In this document: piece by piece, positions 1 through 8,763 of the stretch
How the letters are laid out: the number at the start of each line of letters is the position of its first letter
Numbering within the stretch: the stretch's first letter is position 1
Assembly: GCA_022563685.1 (NCBI GenBank)
Contig: JADFMY010000011.1
Span: 1 to 40,509, forward strand
Source: Pseudomonadota bacterium
GTDB lineage: Bacteria > Pseudomonadota > Gammaproteobacteria > GCA-001735895
Length of the DNA: 40,509 nucleotides
Reading direction: 5' to 3'
The notes under the pieces: model-generated
What the model was told of the DNA's origin: nothing
Seen by the model: the letters and a program-made list of their open reading frames with translations, nothing else
Database searches by the model: none
Made by a program: the position numbers and the translations under genes

Positions 1-18
1 CGTGAATTCTCAGAGGAC

Positions 19-175
19 GACAAACGAAAAGTGTCATTTTCGTTTGTCTCACAAAATCAATACCTTAGCGGTACTGATTTTGGCAGTACCTGACCCACAC
101 GGATGTGGGAAATGCAGGTTTTGCAGGAGCAAAAACCTGCCCATGTGCTGCCGGAAGGTCTGAATAAATCAGACC
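19..175. repeat. Chain of consecutive stem-loops (multi-hairpin element)
   Basis: Five hairpins lie within about 157 bp. Stem 19-30/37-48 is a perfect 12-bp inverted repeat with a 6-nt loop. Stem 53-64/70-81 is 12 bp with one mismatch. Outer stem 82-89/145-152 (8 bp, one G-U pair) encloses two more hairpins: 94-99/104-109 (6 bp) and 114-124/129-140 (11 bp with one bulged A). Stem 157-162/170-175 has a 7-nt AT-rich loop. No protein is evident across the block. The block could be a structured 3' UTR or terminator array of a gene left of the window, a REP-like or single-strand-transposition substrate, or a structured RNA. I cannot tell which. Confidence 0.7.
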
Positions 176-228
176 CTCCCTAAGAAAATTTACACAAAGT
201 CCTCGGGTAACCTGGGCTATCAAGTACA

Positions 229-474
229 CTATTCACCCAGCACGCGGCGTCGCTCTTCGAATTCTTCCTGGTCGATCTCGCCTTTGGCGAACCGTTCCTT
301 GAGGATATCCAGGGGCGTTTTGTCCGGAGGGTTGTAAGGAACACCACCACGCCCTGGTCCAACGAGCCAGCGCACCAGGAGTACGACCAGGGCCACGACC
401 AGGACCAGGACCACGATCATAATGATCGGGCCAAAGATCATCCCGCCCCATCCCCAACCCATTTCAGACATCAT
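229..474 (-). CDS. Small SHOCT-domain membrane protein
   Basis: The protein has 81 residues from the chosen start. It begins with a short Trp/Gly/Met-rich stretch, followed by one strongly hydrophobic Val/Leu-rich transmembrane segment (about residues 11-36), a short Gly/Pro linker, and a C-terminal SHOCT motif (LKERFAKGEIDQEEFEERR). SHOCT domains are short oligomerisation-type modules found at the ends of many small bacterial membrane proteins; the molecular role is generally unknown. I chose the ATG at 472-474 over an upstream TTG at 490-492 because a GGAGGG Shine-Dalgarno (complement of 482-487) sits 7 nt before it. The gene is flanked by the hairpin chain downstream and gene remnants upstream, so it lies in an accessory patch. 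Confidence 0.8.
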   Translation of the reverse strand: MMSEMGWGWGGMIFGPIIMIVVLVLVVALVVLLVRWLVGPGRGGVPYNPPDKTPLDILKERFAKGEIDQEEFEERRRVLGE

Positions 475-555
475 TGCAACGCCCTCCAGCAAGTGAGGTA
501 AGCGCTACGTATCGCCCGGACCCCGTTATTTGAGAAGGTTCTGTTTCACTACTTT

Positions 556-726
556 TCATCTGTTTCCCCCGCAACCATGCCATGGTTTTTTATCTGGTTT
601 AACGCCCCACGCAATATTCAGCCTGTTAAGGCCAGCGTAAGTATCAACATTGGAAAACAGCTCTGTTAAAGCTTTATCATCCAATCCATTATATGTTAAT
701 GCATCGGTATAAACACCAATCCTGTT
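556..726 (-). pseudogene. Unidentified C-terminal gene remnant
   Basis: On the minus strand an open frame of about 56 codons runs from just after a TGA near 729 to a TGA at 556-558. It has no plausible start codon at its 5' end. The translation looks like ordinary globular protein (it contains YTDALTYNGLDDKALTELF and ends PWHGCGGNR). It overlaps the last codons of the sigma-factor remnant in another frame, as expected if two broken genes were joined. I do not recognise the family. It could also be a chance open frame. Confidence 0.35.
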
Positions 727-985
727 TCAGAATGGTCTGCTCCGAAGATTCATGGCAGTCTGGGACGGATTCCAGCACCGACAGATCATCGGCTGTTTCC
801 GGGCGGCGGGCAATCCTGCGAAAGTGATCCCGGACAAGATTCATGGCAATCGCTGACAGCCAACTTTGCAGATTAGCGTCACCGCGAAATTTCGCCACCT
901 TTTGCGTCGCCCGAACAAACGTCTCCTGGGCTATGTCTTCGGCCAGGGCATGGTTGCCAACCAGTTGGTTCAAAAAGAGGCTAAA
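689..985 (-). pseudogene. ECF sigma factor remnant (region 2 only)
   Basis: The reading frame matches region 2 of ECF-type RNA polymerase sigma factors, including the core motif GNHALAEDIAQETFVRATQK and the following SWLSAIAMNLVRDHFRR helix. It opens directly after an in-frame TGA (986-988), inside what should be region 2.1, so the N-terminus is missing. It stops after about 99 codons, with no region 4 (the -35-binding domain); the last few codons (LYRCINI) are unlike a sigma linker. Both ends are therefore lost and it is very unlikely to be a working sigma factor. No anti-sigma gene is adjacent. An uncertain alternative is that it is expressed as a region-2-only fragment. Confidence 0.7.
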
Positions 986-1048
986 TCACTTCGACTTTCG
1001 CTTCTGGCCTGCTAGTTTGCGCCCATCGTGCTTAAGGTTTGAGAACAC

Positions 1049-3352
1049 CTAGGTGCAGAATGGTTCTGCTCGCGCTATCAATTCTTCCAGACCTGGTTCG
1101 TCAGGGTTTCTGGGTTTGCCGGGGTGGATGATGGCTACCTGGCAAGCTTCGGCGGCTTCCACCAATTCACGATAGCTACCCGCGTCCAGATTCGCGATAT
1201 AGGCTCGCTTGTCTTCGTCGTAGGCGAACATCCGGTCGTTAAGATCGGTGCACTCGTTGCAGGTCGTGCAGCGAATGGTCTCTATCCAGGCATCATCTGA
1301 GGAAATTTCAGGCGCTTCATCTGGGGTCATTTCCACTGCCGTTTCAATCGCGGCTGATGTTTGCTCTGATTCGGTGACCACAGCTTCCTGCGATACGGCT
1401 GTGGTGGCCGCCACGCTAGCCGATGCTGGAGAGGATGAAGCCTGCGTGATCAGATGCTGTCTCTCCTCTTCCCAGGCCTCCTTTTCAAGCGCTATTGCCT
1501 TCTTTGCATGGGAATTGTTGATGCCACCCAGTTCCTGCAGGTTACGCCACAGTTCACGACAGCGTTTTGCGGCGTCGATCAGCTTGACATCGCAAACTGC
1601 CCGGTGTAGCACGTCGTCTTCGTCGATCAACAGCACATAGGGCACCTTGTCTTTGTGCGCATTTGAATCGAGTTCCAGAAATAAGTCTGCGGGCAGCATA
1701 TTACTGTCCCAGCAGGTTTCCGGAATACAGGCGAAGTGCGTGTCTAAGTGACCCTCGCAGGCGATGAAATCAAGCAGTGTAAATGCAGTCTCCTCCGTAT
1801 GACTATTATGCTCAGAATCTTCGAATCTGAGCCTATGCCGCCGCCAGTCCTGTTCGACACAGGGGTTGCCATCGAGGTGGAATCGCGATGCCAGGTCTTC
1901 ACCGGATGCGGGGTCGAATACAAAGCTGGGAAAGGCGCGTGATTCGGTAGCTGCGGCAGCTGCAAGGTAGGCGGGTCGCCCACTCTTCTCGCCGGAATAC
2001 ACACTGAACAGGGCAGGTAAGTCGCTGCACAGACCATTCATGACCCGCTCACGTAGCTGGTAAAGCGATGAAGCGGCCGACTGCAGCACGAATACGTTGT
2101 TCAGGCCCAGGGCCATGCGCGCCAATTGCTGGCCTTGCGTGCCGAAAGAGAAATGACCCGAAGCGGTCGACAGTTCGCCGACAATTTTATCTTTCTGGAC
2201 GATTATCTTGAATGGGAAACCACTGCGAAGGGTCTCGAGCACGGCTTGCTCATTCGCGGCATCATCCCCGTGTTGCAGATACACCAGGTATGACGGAAAC
2301 AGCGCCAGGTCTTCGGGCCCCAGTTGATCCTCGTCGAATCGACTGTAGAAGAAATCGTGCCGTGATTCGTCATAACGGTTTTCAATTTCTAATTCGGCTA
2401 TGCTAATGGCCTTAACAAGAGCGGCCATATCCGGCAGCCGTTTCCGGAAAGCCTCGAGAGCCTCCCCGCAGTTTTCGAAATTGAAGCCGAATGAATTGTT
2501 GACACCACTGTTTGTTACGAAATTCTGGGATTGGAAGACCGAGATAGCCTCTTTAATCCGGAGCTGGCGTTTTTCCGGCAGAGGATCGCCAACCGGCGCT
2601 GATTTCAGAATATTGGCCATGGCCTGGAAATCAAACACGTTATTGTCGCCAGTACCCATAGAGCTTTCAAGGTGTCCAGCATTTCGGGCCACGCTTGAGT
2701 GCAGGTGATCGATACGAAGGATATCCGACAGCTTCTGCTTCAGGCGATCGATCTGGGAGCCCAGTTGCATGGACTTGATTCGTTGACTCTGATTCCATGC
2801 GTGCGTAATCAGCCGTCCTGGAAGCTCGGCATCGCAGTCGATGACTTCTCCATCAAGGCCCAATTCAGCGTAGGCTTTGGCGAGGTTGTCTTCCACAGAT
2901 GAGCGTATCGTTTTGCTCACGCCGGAAAGCAGCTTTCGCCGCGCTTTTTGCCACAATAACGACAGGGGTCCTTTTTGACCCTGGCTCACCAGATTCCTGA
3001 TCTCCTGCTCCAGGTTGAGAACCTGGCGCCTGATTCCCTCACTTTCGATGCCTTCAGGTGCGACTTCCCGCAAGCTGGCGTCGATAATGTCGGCTAGCGA
3101 CCTGATCCATGCAAGCCCCTGGTCGTCGTTTAGCAGAATCAGAGGGAAGTCATAGCGAAGTTTCGACAGATCGCGGTAATCTGCAAACAGGGCTGGCCGC
3201 AACTGCTGCGGGCTGATTTTTTCAACAGGGAGCCCCGAGCGATCGCCGAGCAGATGGAAAGCAGCCAGGTTGATGCTGGTCACTGCAGTCGGGCACGGGA
3301 ATGAAATGGGAATTACTTCATTTCCTGGCCCAGGTGCAGACTCCTGGTTCAT
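1049..3352 (-). CDS. Large protein of unknown function with C-terminal [4Fe-4S] ferredoxin-like domain
   Basis: A 767-residue protein, the last gene of the Nfn-like/Kor operon; its ATG overlaps the korB stop (ATGA). The C-terminal about 80 residues carry a ferredoxin-type cluster motif: Cys695, Cys698, Cys701 (CX2CX2C) and Cys737 in the segment EACQVAIIHPGKP. A low-complexity Ala/Ser/Thr/Glu-rich linker (about 640-685) separates this tail from the rest. Residues 1-640 have no motif I can name with certainty. A stretch around GRPAYLAAAAATESRAFPSF recalls the middle region of large fused pyruvate:ferredoxin oxidoreductase-like proteins, but this is from memory and unverified. The coupling suggests it belongs to the oxidoreductase, perhaps as its ferredoxin/electron-exit subunit. 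No membrane segment or signal peptide is seen, so it is probably cytoplasmic. Confidence 0.7.
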   Translation of the reverse strand: MNQESAPGPGNEVIPISFPCPTAVTSINLAAFHLLGDRSGLPVEKISPQQLRPALFADYRDLSKLRYDFPLILLNDDQGLAWIRSLADIIDASLREVAPEGIESEGIRRQVLNLEQEIRNLVSQGQKGPLSLLWQKARRKLLSGVSKTIRSSVEDNLAKAYAELGLDGEVIDCDAELPGRLITHAWNQSQRIKSMQLGSQIDRLKQKLSDILRIDHLHSSVARNAGHLESSMGTGDNNVFDFQAMANILKSAPVGDPLPEKRQLRIKEAISVFQSQNFVTNSGVNNSFGFNFENCGEALEAFRKRLPDMAALVKAISIAELEIENRYDESRHDFFYSRFDEDQLGPEDLALFPSYLVYLQHGDDAANEQAVLETLRSGFPFKIIVQKDKIVGELSTASGHFSFGTQGQQLARMALGLNNVFVLQSAASSLYQLRERVMNGLCSDLPALFSVYSGEKSGRPAYLAAAAATESRAFPSFVFDPASGEDLASRFHLDGNPCVEQDWRRHRLRFEDSEHNSHTEETAFTLLDFIACEGHLDTHFACIPETCWDSNMLPADLFLELDSNAHKDKVPYVLLIDEDDVLHRAVCDVKLIDAAKRCRELWRNLQELGGINNSHAKKAIALEKEAWEEERQHLITQASSSPASASVAATTAVSQEAVVTESEQTSAAIETAVEMTPDEAPEISSDDAWIETIRCTTCNECTDLNDRMFAYDEDKRAYIANLDAGSYRELVEAAEACQVAIIHPGKPRNPDEPGLEELIARAEPFCT

Positions 3353-4323
3353 GCTGTTGCTCCTGTGGGGTTAATGGTAACCTTGTCGAACTCGGTCTTG
3401 AGGAAGTCGGCCACGCCCTCCGACGTATTCATTTTGTCCGGAACCTGTAAATCTTCGTAGCAGGGTATGTCCGGGTTCTTATACAGTACCCCCACTGGTA
3501 TCGGGTCGTGGCTCGAGGCGATTTCGCGTGCCCGATTGCGATCAGAGGGATCGTGTACTTCCTGGTTGGGGTATATCCGCCCCAGTTCCGGGCTGATGTC
3601 GAGACCGTTCTCGTGCTTGAGCAACAACATACGTTCAGGATTTTTCACCCAATCGTCATAGCGGTTGTCCAGATATTCCGGACAGCGCTGCAGTATACGG
3701 ATGAAGGAAAAGCCTTTGTGGCGGAACCCCTGTTGAATGATGTTGTGCGTGATGTCAGGCATCCAGTCCACAGCCTGGGCCACGAAGGAGGCACTGCGGA
3801 TGCCCAGCGTAACGCTGATGGGATTCAATGGTTCGAGGTGTGAGCCTGTTGGCGTTGTATTGCTGACCAGACCGACCGGTGATGTCGGCGAAGCCTGGTT
3901 CTTGGTCAGACCGTAAATACCGTTGTCCAGCACAATCGCTGTCATGTTCATGTTGTAGCGTACCGCGTGAATCCAGTGTGCGGTGCCAATGCTGCAACAG
4001 TCACCGTCACCCATAATCACAAATACATTCAAATCCGGACGCTTGATCTTGATGCCCTGAGCGACCGGCAGCGCACGGCCATGCAAGCCGTGAAAACCGT
4101 AAGTTCTCATATAATGAGGGAAACGGCTTGAGCAGCCGATACCCGAGACAAACACGGTCTTTTCAGGCGGCAATTGTTCCTCACGGCACAGGCGCTGTAC
4201 CGCCGCAAGTACGCCATGGTCACCACAGCCGACACACCAGCGTGGCACGATGCTCTCGTAGTCTTCCAGAGCGTAATTATTGTCGATTAATTTCATCATG
4301 CATGAAGAAACAGCGGCGCTCAT
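3349..4323 (-). CDS. korB: 2-oxoacid:ferredoxin oxidoreductase, beta subunit (TPP-binding)
   Basis: A 324-residue protein of the KorB/PorB-type beta subunit family, which binds thiamine diphosphate and a [4Fe-4S] cluster and catalyses oxidative decarboxylation of a 2-oxoacid to acyl-CoA with ferredoxin as acceptor. Visible motifs are PRWCVGCGDHG with Cys30 and Cys33, Cys64 in GIGCSSRFPHYM, and the TPP/Mg motif starting GDGD at 105-108 and ending at the LDNGIYGLTKNQ segment near 132-142. Length is normal for the two-gene (gamma-alpha plus beta) architecture. The start overlaps the korA stop by 4 bp; an internal ATG at Met9 or Met10 is an alternative start. 2-oxoglutarate is the likeliest substrate by family resemblance, but pyruvate or a branched-chain 2-oxoacid cannot be excluded. 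Confidence 0.88.
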   Translation of the reverse strand: MSAAVSSCMMKLIDNNYALEDYESIVPRWCVGCGDHGVLAAVQRLCREEQLPPEKTVFVSGIGCSSRFPHYMRTYGFHGLHGRALPVAQGIKIKRPDLNVFVIMGDGDCCSIGTAHWIHAVRYNMNMTAIVLDNGIYGLTKNQASPTSPVGLVSNTTPTGSHLEPLNPISVTLGIRSASFVAQAVDWMPDITHNIIQQGFRHKGFSFIRILQRCPEYLDNRYDDWVKNPERMLLLKHENGLDISPELGRIYPNQEVHDPSDRNRAREIASSHDPIPVGVLYKNPDIPCYEDLQVPDKMNTSEGVADFLKTEFDKVTINPTGATA

Positions 4324-6305
4324 GATTGCCCCTCCAGTGATTGCAGTTTGTCCAGAATGACCTGTTCGATGGTCCCCGGTTTTATCGGCTGGCCATTGAC
4401 CTCTGAGTAGCAGTCGATGTCTACCAGGAATCTTGCGCGTAATATCATGGCGAGCTCGGTATAGCGGCGGTTGTCCTCATCGATCAGCTCGCTCTCAAGA
4501 CTGTCGGACCAGTTGTTCTCGATGGTCATCACCTGTTTGAAACGCCCGAGCACCTCACGAATACCGGAGGCCATAGGTTGGATAAATTTCAGATGTAAGG
4601 AAGAAACCTGGTGACCTTTTGCACGTACACGATCGACAGCCTCCTGGATTGAACCCCTGGTGCTACCCCATCCGATCAGTAGCAGATCGCCTTCTTCTGC
4701 ACCGTAAACAACGGGTGCCTTCAGCGTCTTTTGCAGTGCAGCCAACTTGAGGCTCCTGTGTCGTACGCCATCCACGTTGGCTTCGCTGTCATAGGCGACG
4801 CAACTATTGCGATCGTGCGCCAAACCAGTAAGCGTGTGCATGCCGCCGGGTTGTCCGGGGATGAAGCGGCGGGCGATTCCGGTGCGGGCATCCCAGTCAT
4901 AGGCTAGTGCGTCTTCGGGCACCGGACTCTGGTCAAATGGAGGGGCATGCCAGTCTTTGCTGTAGACTGGCCGTGGGAATATCTGCTGAGCGGATGCCAG
5001 GTTGGCGTCAGACAGCACCACGACCACAACATTGAATGTCTCTGCTATCTTGCGGGCAGTGATCATTGAGTAGAAGCAATCCTCGATATCCGAGGTGGCC
5101 ATCACTACTTTTGGGTTATCGCCATGGCCACCAAAGCAGGCAAAAAGCAGGTCCGATTGCTCGGTTTTGGTGGGCAGACCGGTGCTGGGACCGCCGCGCA
5201 TCACGTTCACGACTACCAGCGGAATTTCTGCCATAACTGCCAGTCCCAGGGTTTCCTGTTTAAGTGCAAAACCAGGACCCGAGGTGATGGTCACCGCGCA
5301 TTTTCCGGCATAGGACGCGCCGATGGCAAAAGCGCAGGCCGCAATTTCGTCTTCTGCCTGGTGTACCATACCGCCGGTTTTACTGAATACTTCGCTGAGG
5401 TAATGTGATGCCGAGGTTGCCGGTGTGATCGGGTACATCGCGCAGACTTCCATTCCTGATGCCATGATGCCCATGCCGATGGCAACATTACCGTTGACCA
5501 CGATCTGGGATTCGGTCACTTTTGCGGGTGGAATCCGGTAGCGGATATCGAGATTATCTGCAGCCCAGTTAAAACCGGCTTCCAGCAACGCGATATTGGA
5601 GTTGACGATGGTCTCGCCTTTTTTGCTGAAGATATAGGCAATCTGGTTGCGCCCAAGCTGCAGATCGAGCGAGTAGATATGGCACAACATCCCCAGCACA
5701 AACATGTTTTTACCGCGATGCGGGTCGCTGACCAGGCGCAGGCATTCTTCTTCCATCGGGATTTCGCGGACGTCATAACCGCCCCGAACCATTTCGTCCA
5801 CGGCATCGGCGTACATCGCCGCTATGGCCGGGTCTTTGTGGGTCTTCCACTTGTTTTCCAGTAGCACTGTGCAGCCGGGTTTCAATTCTTGCTCGCGGGA
5901 CCTGCGTAGCATGACCTGGTCATTGAAAGCGACCATCAAATCGGCCTCGTCACCACCGTTGGTCATGCGGCGTGATGCCAACCGGACCCGGTTGCCACTG
6001 GCGCCCTCGATACTGCGTGCCGGCGGTTGAATTTCAGCAGGAATGATTTCGACCGTCCAGATACTGTTACCCATGCGAGCCGCAATCGTGGCAAAAGACT
6101 GGCCGCATTTTTGCGCACCTTCACCGGAGTCACTGACAATTTCCACAGTGTGCTCATCCAGAACCACCGCAGGCTGGCGTTTATTTGATACATCTTTTGG
6201 TCGAATCTTTACAGCTAGAGTATCGGACTGACTTTTAGCAGCCTGATGACTCACCGCCACATTGGCGCTATCTTTAGCGGTGCTGTCTTTTAACGAAGTA
6301 CTCAC
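4320..6305 (-). CDS. korA: 2-oxoacid:ferredoxin oxidoreductase, fused gamma-alpha subunit
   Basis: A 661-residue fusion. After a 50-residue, low-complexity N-terminal extension, the gamma domain begins (GEGAQKCG at 61-68) and runs to about residue 195. The alpha (pyrimidine-binding) domain starts near 270 with GNVAIGMGIMASG and YPITPAT (291-297), followed by HQAEDEIAACAFAIGASYAG and TSGPGFALKQE. The C-terminal third is the usual domain II (LLIGWGSTRGSIQEAVDRVR). Together with KorB it would form the catalytic heterodimer. The start codon is GTG (complement of 6303-6305) and overlaps the preceding gene's TGA. Such fused KorA subunits of about 66 kDa with KorB of about 34 kDa are known from 2-oxoglutarate oxidoreductases of aromatic-degrading Azoarcus/Thauera. 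That makes 2-oxoglutarate the best guess. Confidence 0.88.
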   Translation of the reverse strand: MSTSLKDSTAKDSANVAVSHQAAKSQSDTLAVKIRPKDVSNKRQPAVVLDEHTVEIVSDSGEGAQKCGQSFATIAARMGNSIWTVEIIPAEIQPPARSIEGASGNRVRLASRRMTNGGDEADLMVAFNDQVMLRRSREQELKPGCTVLLENKWKTHKDPAIAAMYADAVDEMVRGGYDVREIPMEEECLRLVSDPHRGKNMFVLGMLCHIYSLDLQLGRNQIAYIFSKKGETIVNSNIALLEAGFNWAADNLDIRYRIPPAKVTESQIVVNGNVAIGMGIMASGMEVCAMYPITPATSASHYLSEVFSKTGGMVHQAEDEIAACAFAIGASYAGKCAVTITSGPGFALKQETLGLAVMAEIPLVVVNVMRGGPSTGLPTKTEQSDLLFACFGGHGDNPKVVMATSDIEDCFYSMITARKIAETFNVVVVVLSDANLASAQQIFPRPVYSKDWHAPPFDQSPVPEDALAYDWDARTGIARRFIPGQPGGMHTLTGLAHDRNSCVAYDSEANVDGVRHRSLKLAALQKTLKAPVVYGAEEGDLLLIGWGSTRGSIQEAVDRVRAKGHQVSSLHLKFIQPMASGIREVLGRFKQVMTIENNWSDSLESELIDEDNRRYTELAMILRARFLVDIDCYSEVNGQPIKPGTIEQVILDKLQSLEGQS

Positions 6306-7816
6306 ACGGCCCCCTGCAAGGTTCTTATTCTAGTAAAATTCCTTTCTTCACGGACAATCCCGAAAAGCTTGTTTTCCGGGTCTGACCTTTCATTCCTGTA
6401 CACCACATCGGTATCCCGGATGCCGAGGTATGCCTTCATTGACGCAGCCGCCTGGCGCCCCGCGCCCATCGCCAGGATCACTGTCGCCCCGCCGGTCACT
6501 ATGTCCCCGCCGGCATAAACGCCGGCAAGCGAGGTGGCCATGTTCGCATCGGTTTCGATGAATCCCCACTTATTGAGTTTGATGTTAGACGTTTGCCCCA
6601 TGATCGGGTTCGCGCTGGTGCCAATGGCGTATACGATGGTGTCAGCTTTAAATTCAAATTCACTGCCCTGAACGGGTATAGGGCTCCGTCTCCCTGACTC
6701 ATCCGGCTCACCCAATTCCATGCGGATACAACGCATGCCACGCACGTTACCCTTGCCATCATCCAGGATCTCAAGCGGGTTGCTAAGCCAGTGGAACTCG
6801 ACGCCTTCTTCCTTGGCGTGCTCGATTTCCTCGTTGCGGGCAGGGCTTTCCTCGATGGTGCGGCGGTAAATACAATATACTTTATCAGCGCCCATGCGCA
6901 GCGATACGCGCATCGCGTCCATCGCTGTGTTGCCCGAGCCGATTATCGCAACCTGCTTGCCCAGGCCCAGTGGTGTATCGTGGTTTGGGAAGTCTCCGGC
7001 CTGCATCAGGTTGCAACGTGTTAGCAACTCGTTAGCAGACAAAACACCATTCAGAAATTCACCCGGGATATCCATGAAGCGGGGTGTGCCGGCACCAGTG
7101 CCGACAAACACCGCGTCGAAACCGAGTTCATCGATCATTTGCGCGATGGTAAACAGGCGACCAACCAGGGTGTTGCATTCAATCTTGACGCCCAGTTTGA
7201 CCAGCTTGTCGATTTCGGTCGCGATCACGGAGTCGGGCAGGCGGAATTCAGGGATGCCATAGCGCAGTACGCCACCGGGTTTGTGGAAGGCTTCGTAAAC
7301 CGTGACATCACAACCGGCCTTGGCCATATCCGCAGCACAGGCGATACCGGCTGGCCCCGAGCCGACGATACCGATCCTGTAGCCGTTGGCTTCCATGTAG
7401 GGAACATTGGACCAGCCCTTGTCGATGGCCTGATCGCCAACCCAGCGCTCAAGCCGTCCAATAGCGACCGGCTCCAGGGTATCGCCGACAGGACATACGG
7501 CTTCGCACTGGTCTTCCTGTGGGCAGACCCGGCCGCAAATGGCTGCCAGCAGGTTGGCGTCGCTGAGCACGTCGTAGGCGCCACGGTAATCCTTGTCGAC
7601 TATTTTCTGGATGAAACCCGGGATATCGATGCGCACCGGGCAAGCGGGCACGCAGGCCGGATTTGCACACATCAGGCAGCGTTCCGACTCAACCAGGGCG
7701 TCTTCCAGACTGTAGCCGATTGCGACTTCATCAAAATTCTTGACCCGCTCTATCGGCGTCTGTACCGGCATCGAGGTACGGTCCTGGGGGATGGTTCTGA
7801 TCGTTTTTTTGGCCAT
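6302..7816 (-). CDS. NfnB/SudA/GltD-like NAD(P)H-dependent flavin-iron-sulfur oxidoreductase
   Basis: A 504-residue member of the glutamate-synthase small-subunit-like family. The N-terminal Fer4_20-type domain carries two four-cysteine sets (Cys47, 50, 55, 59 and Cys94, 98, 104, 108), as expected for two [4Fe-4S] clusters. An FAD-binding Rossmann motif (GSGPAG, about 152-157) and an NAD(P)H-binding motif (IIGSGNTAMD, about 291-300) follow, then the C-terminal FAD motif ending GVYAGGDIVTGGATVI. No glutamate synthase large subunit is nearby. The partner immediately upstream is an NfnA/SudB-like FNR protein, a pairing typical of NADH-dependent ferredoxin:NADP oxidoreductase (Nfn) or sulfide dehydrogenase/ferredoxin:NADP reductase (Sud). 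I infer electron transfer between ferredoxin and NAD(P)H. Confidence 0.85.
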   Translation of the reverse strand: MAKKTIRTIPQDRTSMPVQTPIERVKNFDEVAIGYSLEDALVESERCLMCANPACVPACPVRIDIPGFIQKIVDKDYRGAYDVLSDANLLAAICGRVCPQEDQCEAVCPVGDTLEPVAIGRLERWVGDQAIDKGWSNVPYMEANGYRIGIVGSGPAGIACAADMAKAGCDVTVYEAFHKPGGVLRYGIPEFRLPDSVIATEIDKLVKLGVKIECNTLVGRLFTIAQMIDELGFDAVFVGTGAGTPRFMDIPGEFLNGVLSANELLTRCNLMQAGDFPNHDTPLGLGKQVAIIGSGNTAMDAMRVSLRMGADKVYCIYRRTIEESPARNEEIEHAKEEGVEFHWLSNPLEILDDGKGNVRGMRCIRMELGEPDESGRRSPIPVQGSEFEFKADTIVYAIGTSANPIMGQTSNIKLNKWGFIETDANMATSLAGVYAGGDIVTGGATVILAMGAGRQAAASMKAYLGIRDTDVVYRNERSDPENKLFGIVREERNFTRIRTLQGAV

Positions 7817-7818
7817 GA

Positions 7819-8730
7819 TCAGATTCTCGCCTTACAGCTTTCGGTCCATTTTTCGACGGCAATTTTTTCTTCTTTGGAAAACCGTCCCAGGCGGTTCATC
7901 AGATCGGCGAAATCCACCTCGTGGCCATCGAACTCAGGTCCGTCGACACAGGCGAACTTCATCTTATCACCCACCTTGACGCGGCAACCACCGCACATGC
8001 CGGTGCCGTCAACCATCACCGGATTCAAGCTGACGGTAGTCTTGATTCCATAGGGCCGCGTGGTTTCGGCACAGGCCTGCATCATGATCGGCGGGCCAAT
8101 CGCCAGCACCTCCTGGATGTCCGGGTGCTTTTCTATTGCCAGCTCGATGCCATCTGTGACCCGGCCCTTGATGCCTGTCGATCCGTCATCGGTGCAGATA
8201 ATGAACTCATCGCAGTATTGAAGGAACTTGTCATCCCAGAAAACCAGGTCCTTGTTGCGGAAGCCGACGACGCCGATGACATAAGCGCCTGCTTCCCTGT
8301 ATGCCCGCACTAGTGGGAACACAGGTGCGACGCCAAGACCACCGCCCACGCAGACGACTTTCCCGACATTGCGGATGAGACTCGGCTTACCCATAGGACC
8401 GGTTACACTGATCAACTCCGTACCAGCCCGGCAATCACGCTGCATCTCTTTGGTGGTTTTCCCTACCGCCTGTATAACGAATGTAATGGTGCCCTGTTCA
8501 CGGTCGAAATCCGCAATGGTCAGTGGAATTCGCTCTCCATTTTCATGCGACATCACAATCACGAATTGCCCGGGCCGAGCGGCTTTCGCCATCATCGGAT
8601 GCCGAATTTCCAGCAGGTAGGTAATGTCCGAGAAGTCCTCGCGCCGGATGATCTCAATAGCGGAAGCGTGATGGCCCTCGGGAGTCGATGGATTGCTCTC
8701 GTGGAGCTCTCGATTTTTTCTCAAGGACAT
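7819..8730 (-). CDS. NfnA/SudB-like FAD/NAD-binding [2Fe-2S] subunit
   Basis: A 303-residue ferredoxin-NADP-reductase-fold protein of the dihydroorotate dehydrogenase electron transfer subunit/SudB/NfnA family, first gene of the operon. It shows the flavin-binding RIPLTIADF segment (67-75), the nucleotide-binding glycine run GGGLGVAPVFPL (129-140) and a C-terminal [2Fe-2S]-binding cysteine set MCGGC...C (Cys246, Cys249, Cys261). An approximately 20-residue polar N-terminal extension precedes the fold. It ends two bases before the GltD-like gene, so the two should be co-translated as a heterodimer. Control is probably by the FNR/ANR-type box at 8799-8812. The Shine-Dalgarno is weak (GAGAA). 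Pyrimidine synthesis (PyrK) is unlikely because no pyrD is adjacent. Confidence 0.85.
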   Translation of the reverse strand: MSLRKNRELHESNPSTPEGHHASAIEIIRREDFSDITYLLEIRHPMMAKAARPGQFVIVMSHENGERIPLTIADFDREQGTITFVIQAVGKTTKEMQRDCRAGTELISVTGPMGKPSLIRNVGKVVCVGGGLGVAPVFPLVRAYREAGAYVIGVVGFRNKDLVFWDDKFLQYCDEFIICTDDGSTGIKGRVTDGIELAIEKHPDIQEVLAIGPPIMMQACAETTRPYGIKTTVSLNPVMVDGTGMCGGCRVKVGDKMKFACVDGPEFDGHEVDFADLMNRLGRFSKEEKIAVEKWTESCKARI

Positions 8731-8763
8731 AACACTTTTTCTCGGTAATAACTACGCATGTTG

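Noticed and set aside
585-606. Short hairpin with T-run (AACCAT..ATGGTTTTTT)
   Set aside because: The stem is only 6 bp and AT-rich, and there is no plus-strand gene that it could terminate.
7139-8053. 304-codon open frame on the plus strand
   Set aside because: It is antisense to the two Nfn-like genes, whose motifs are clear; its own translation has no family features. It is a shadow of strong codon bias.
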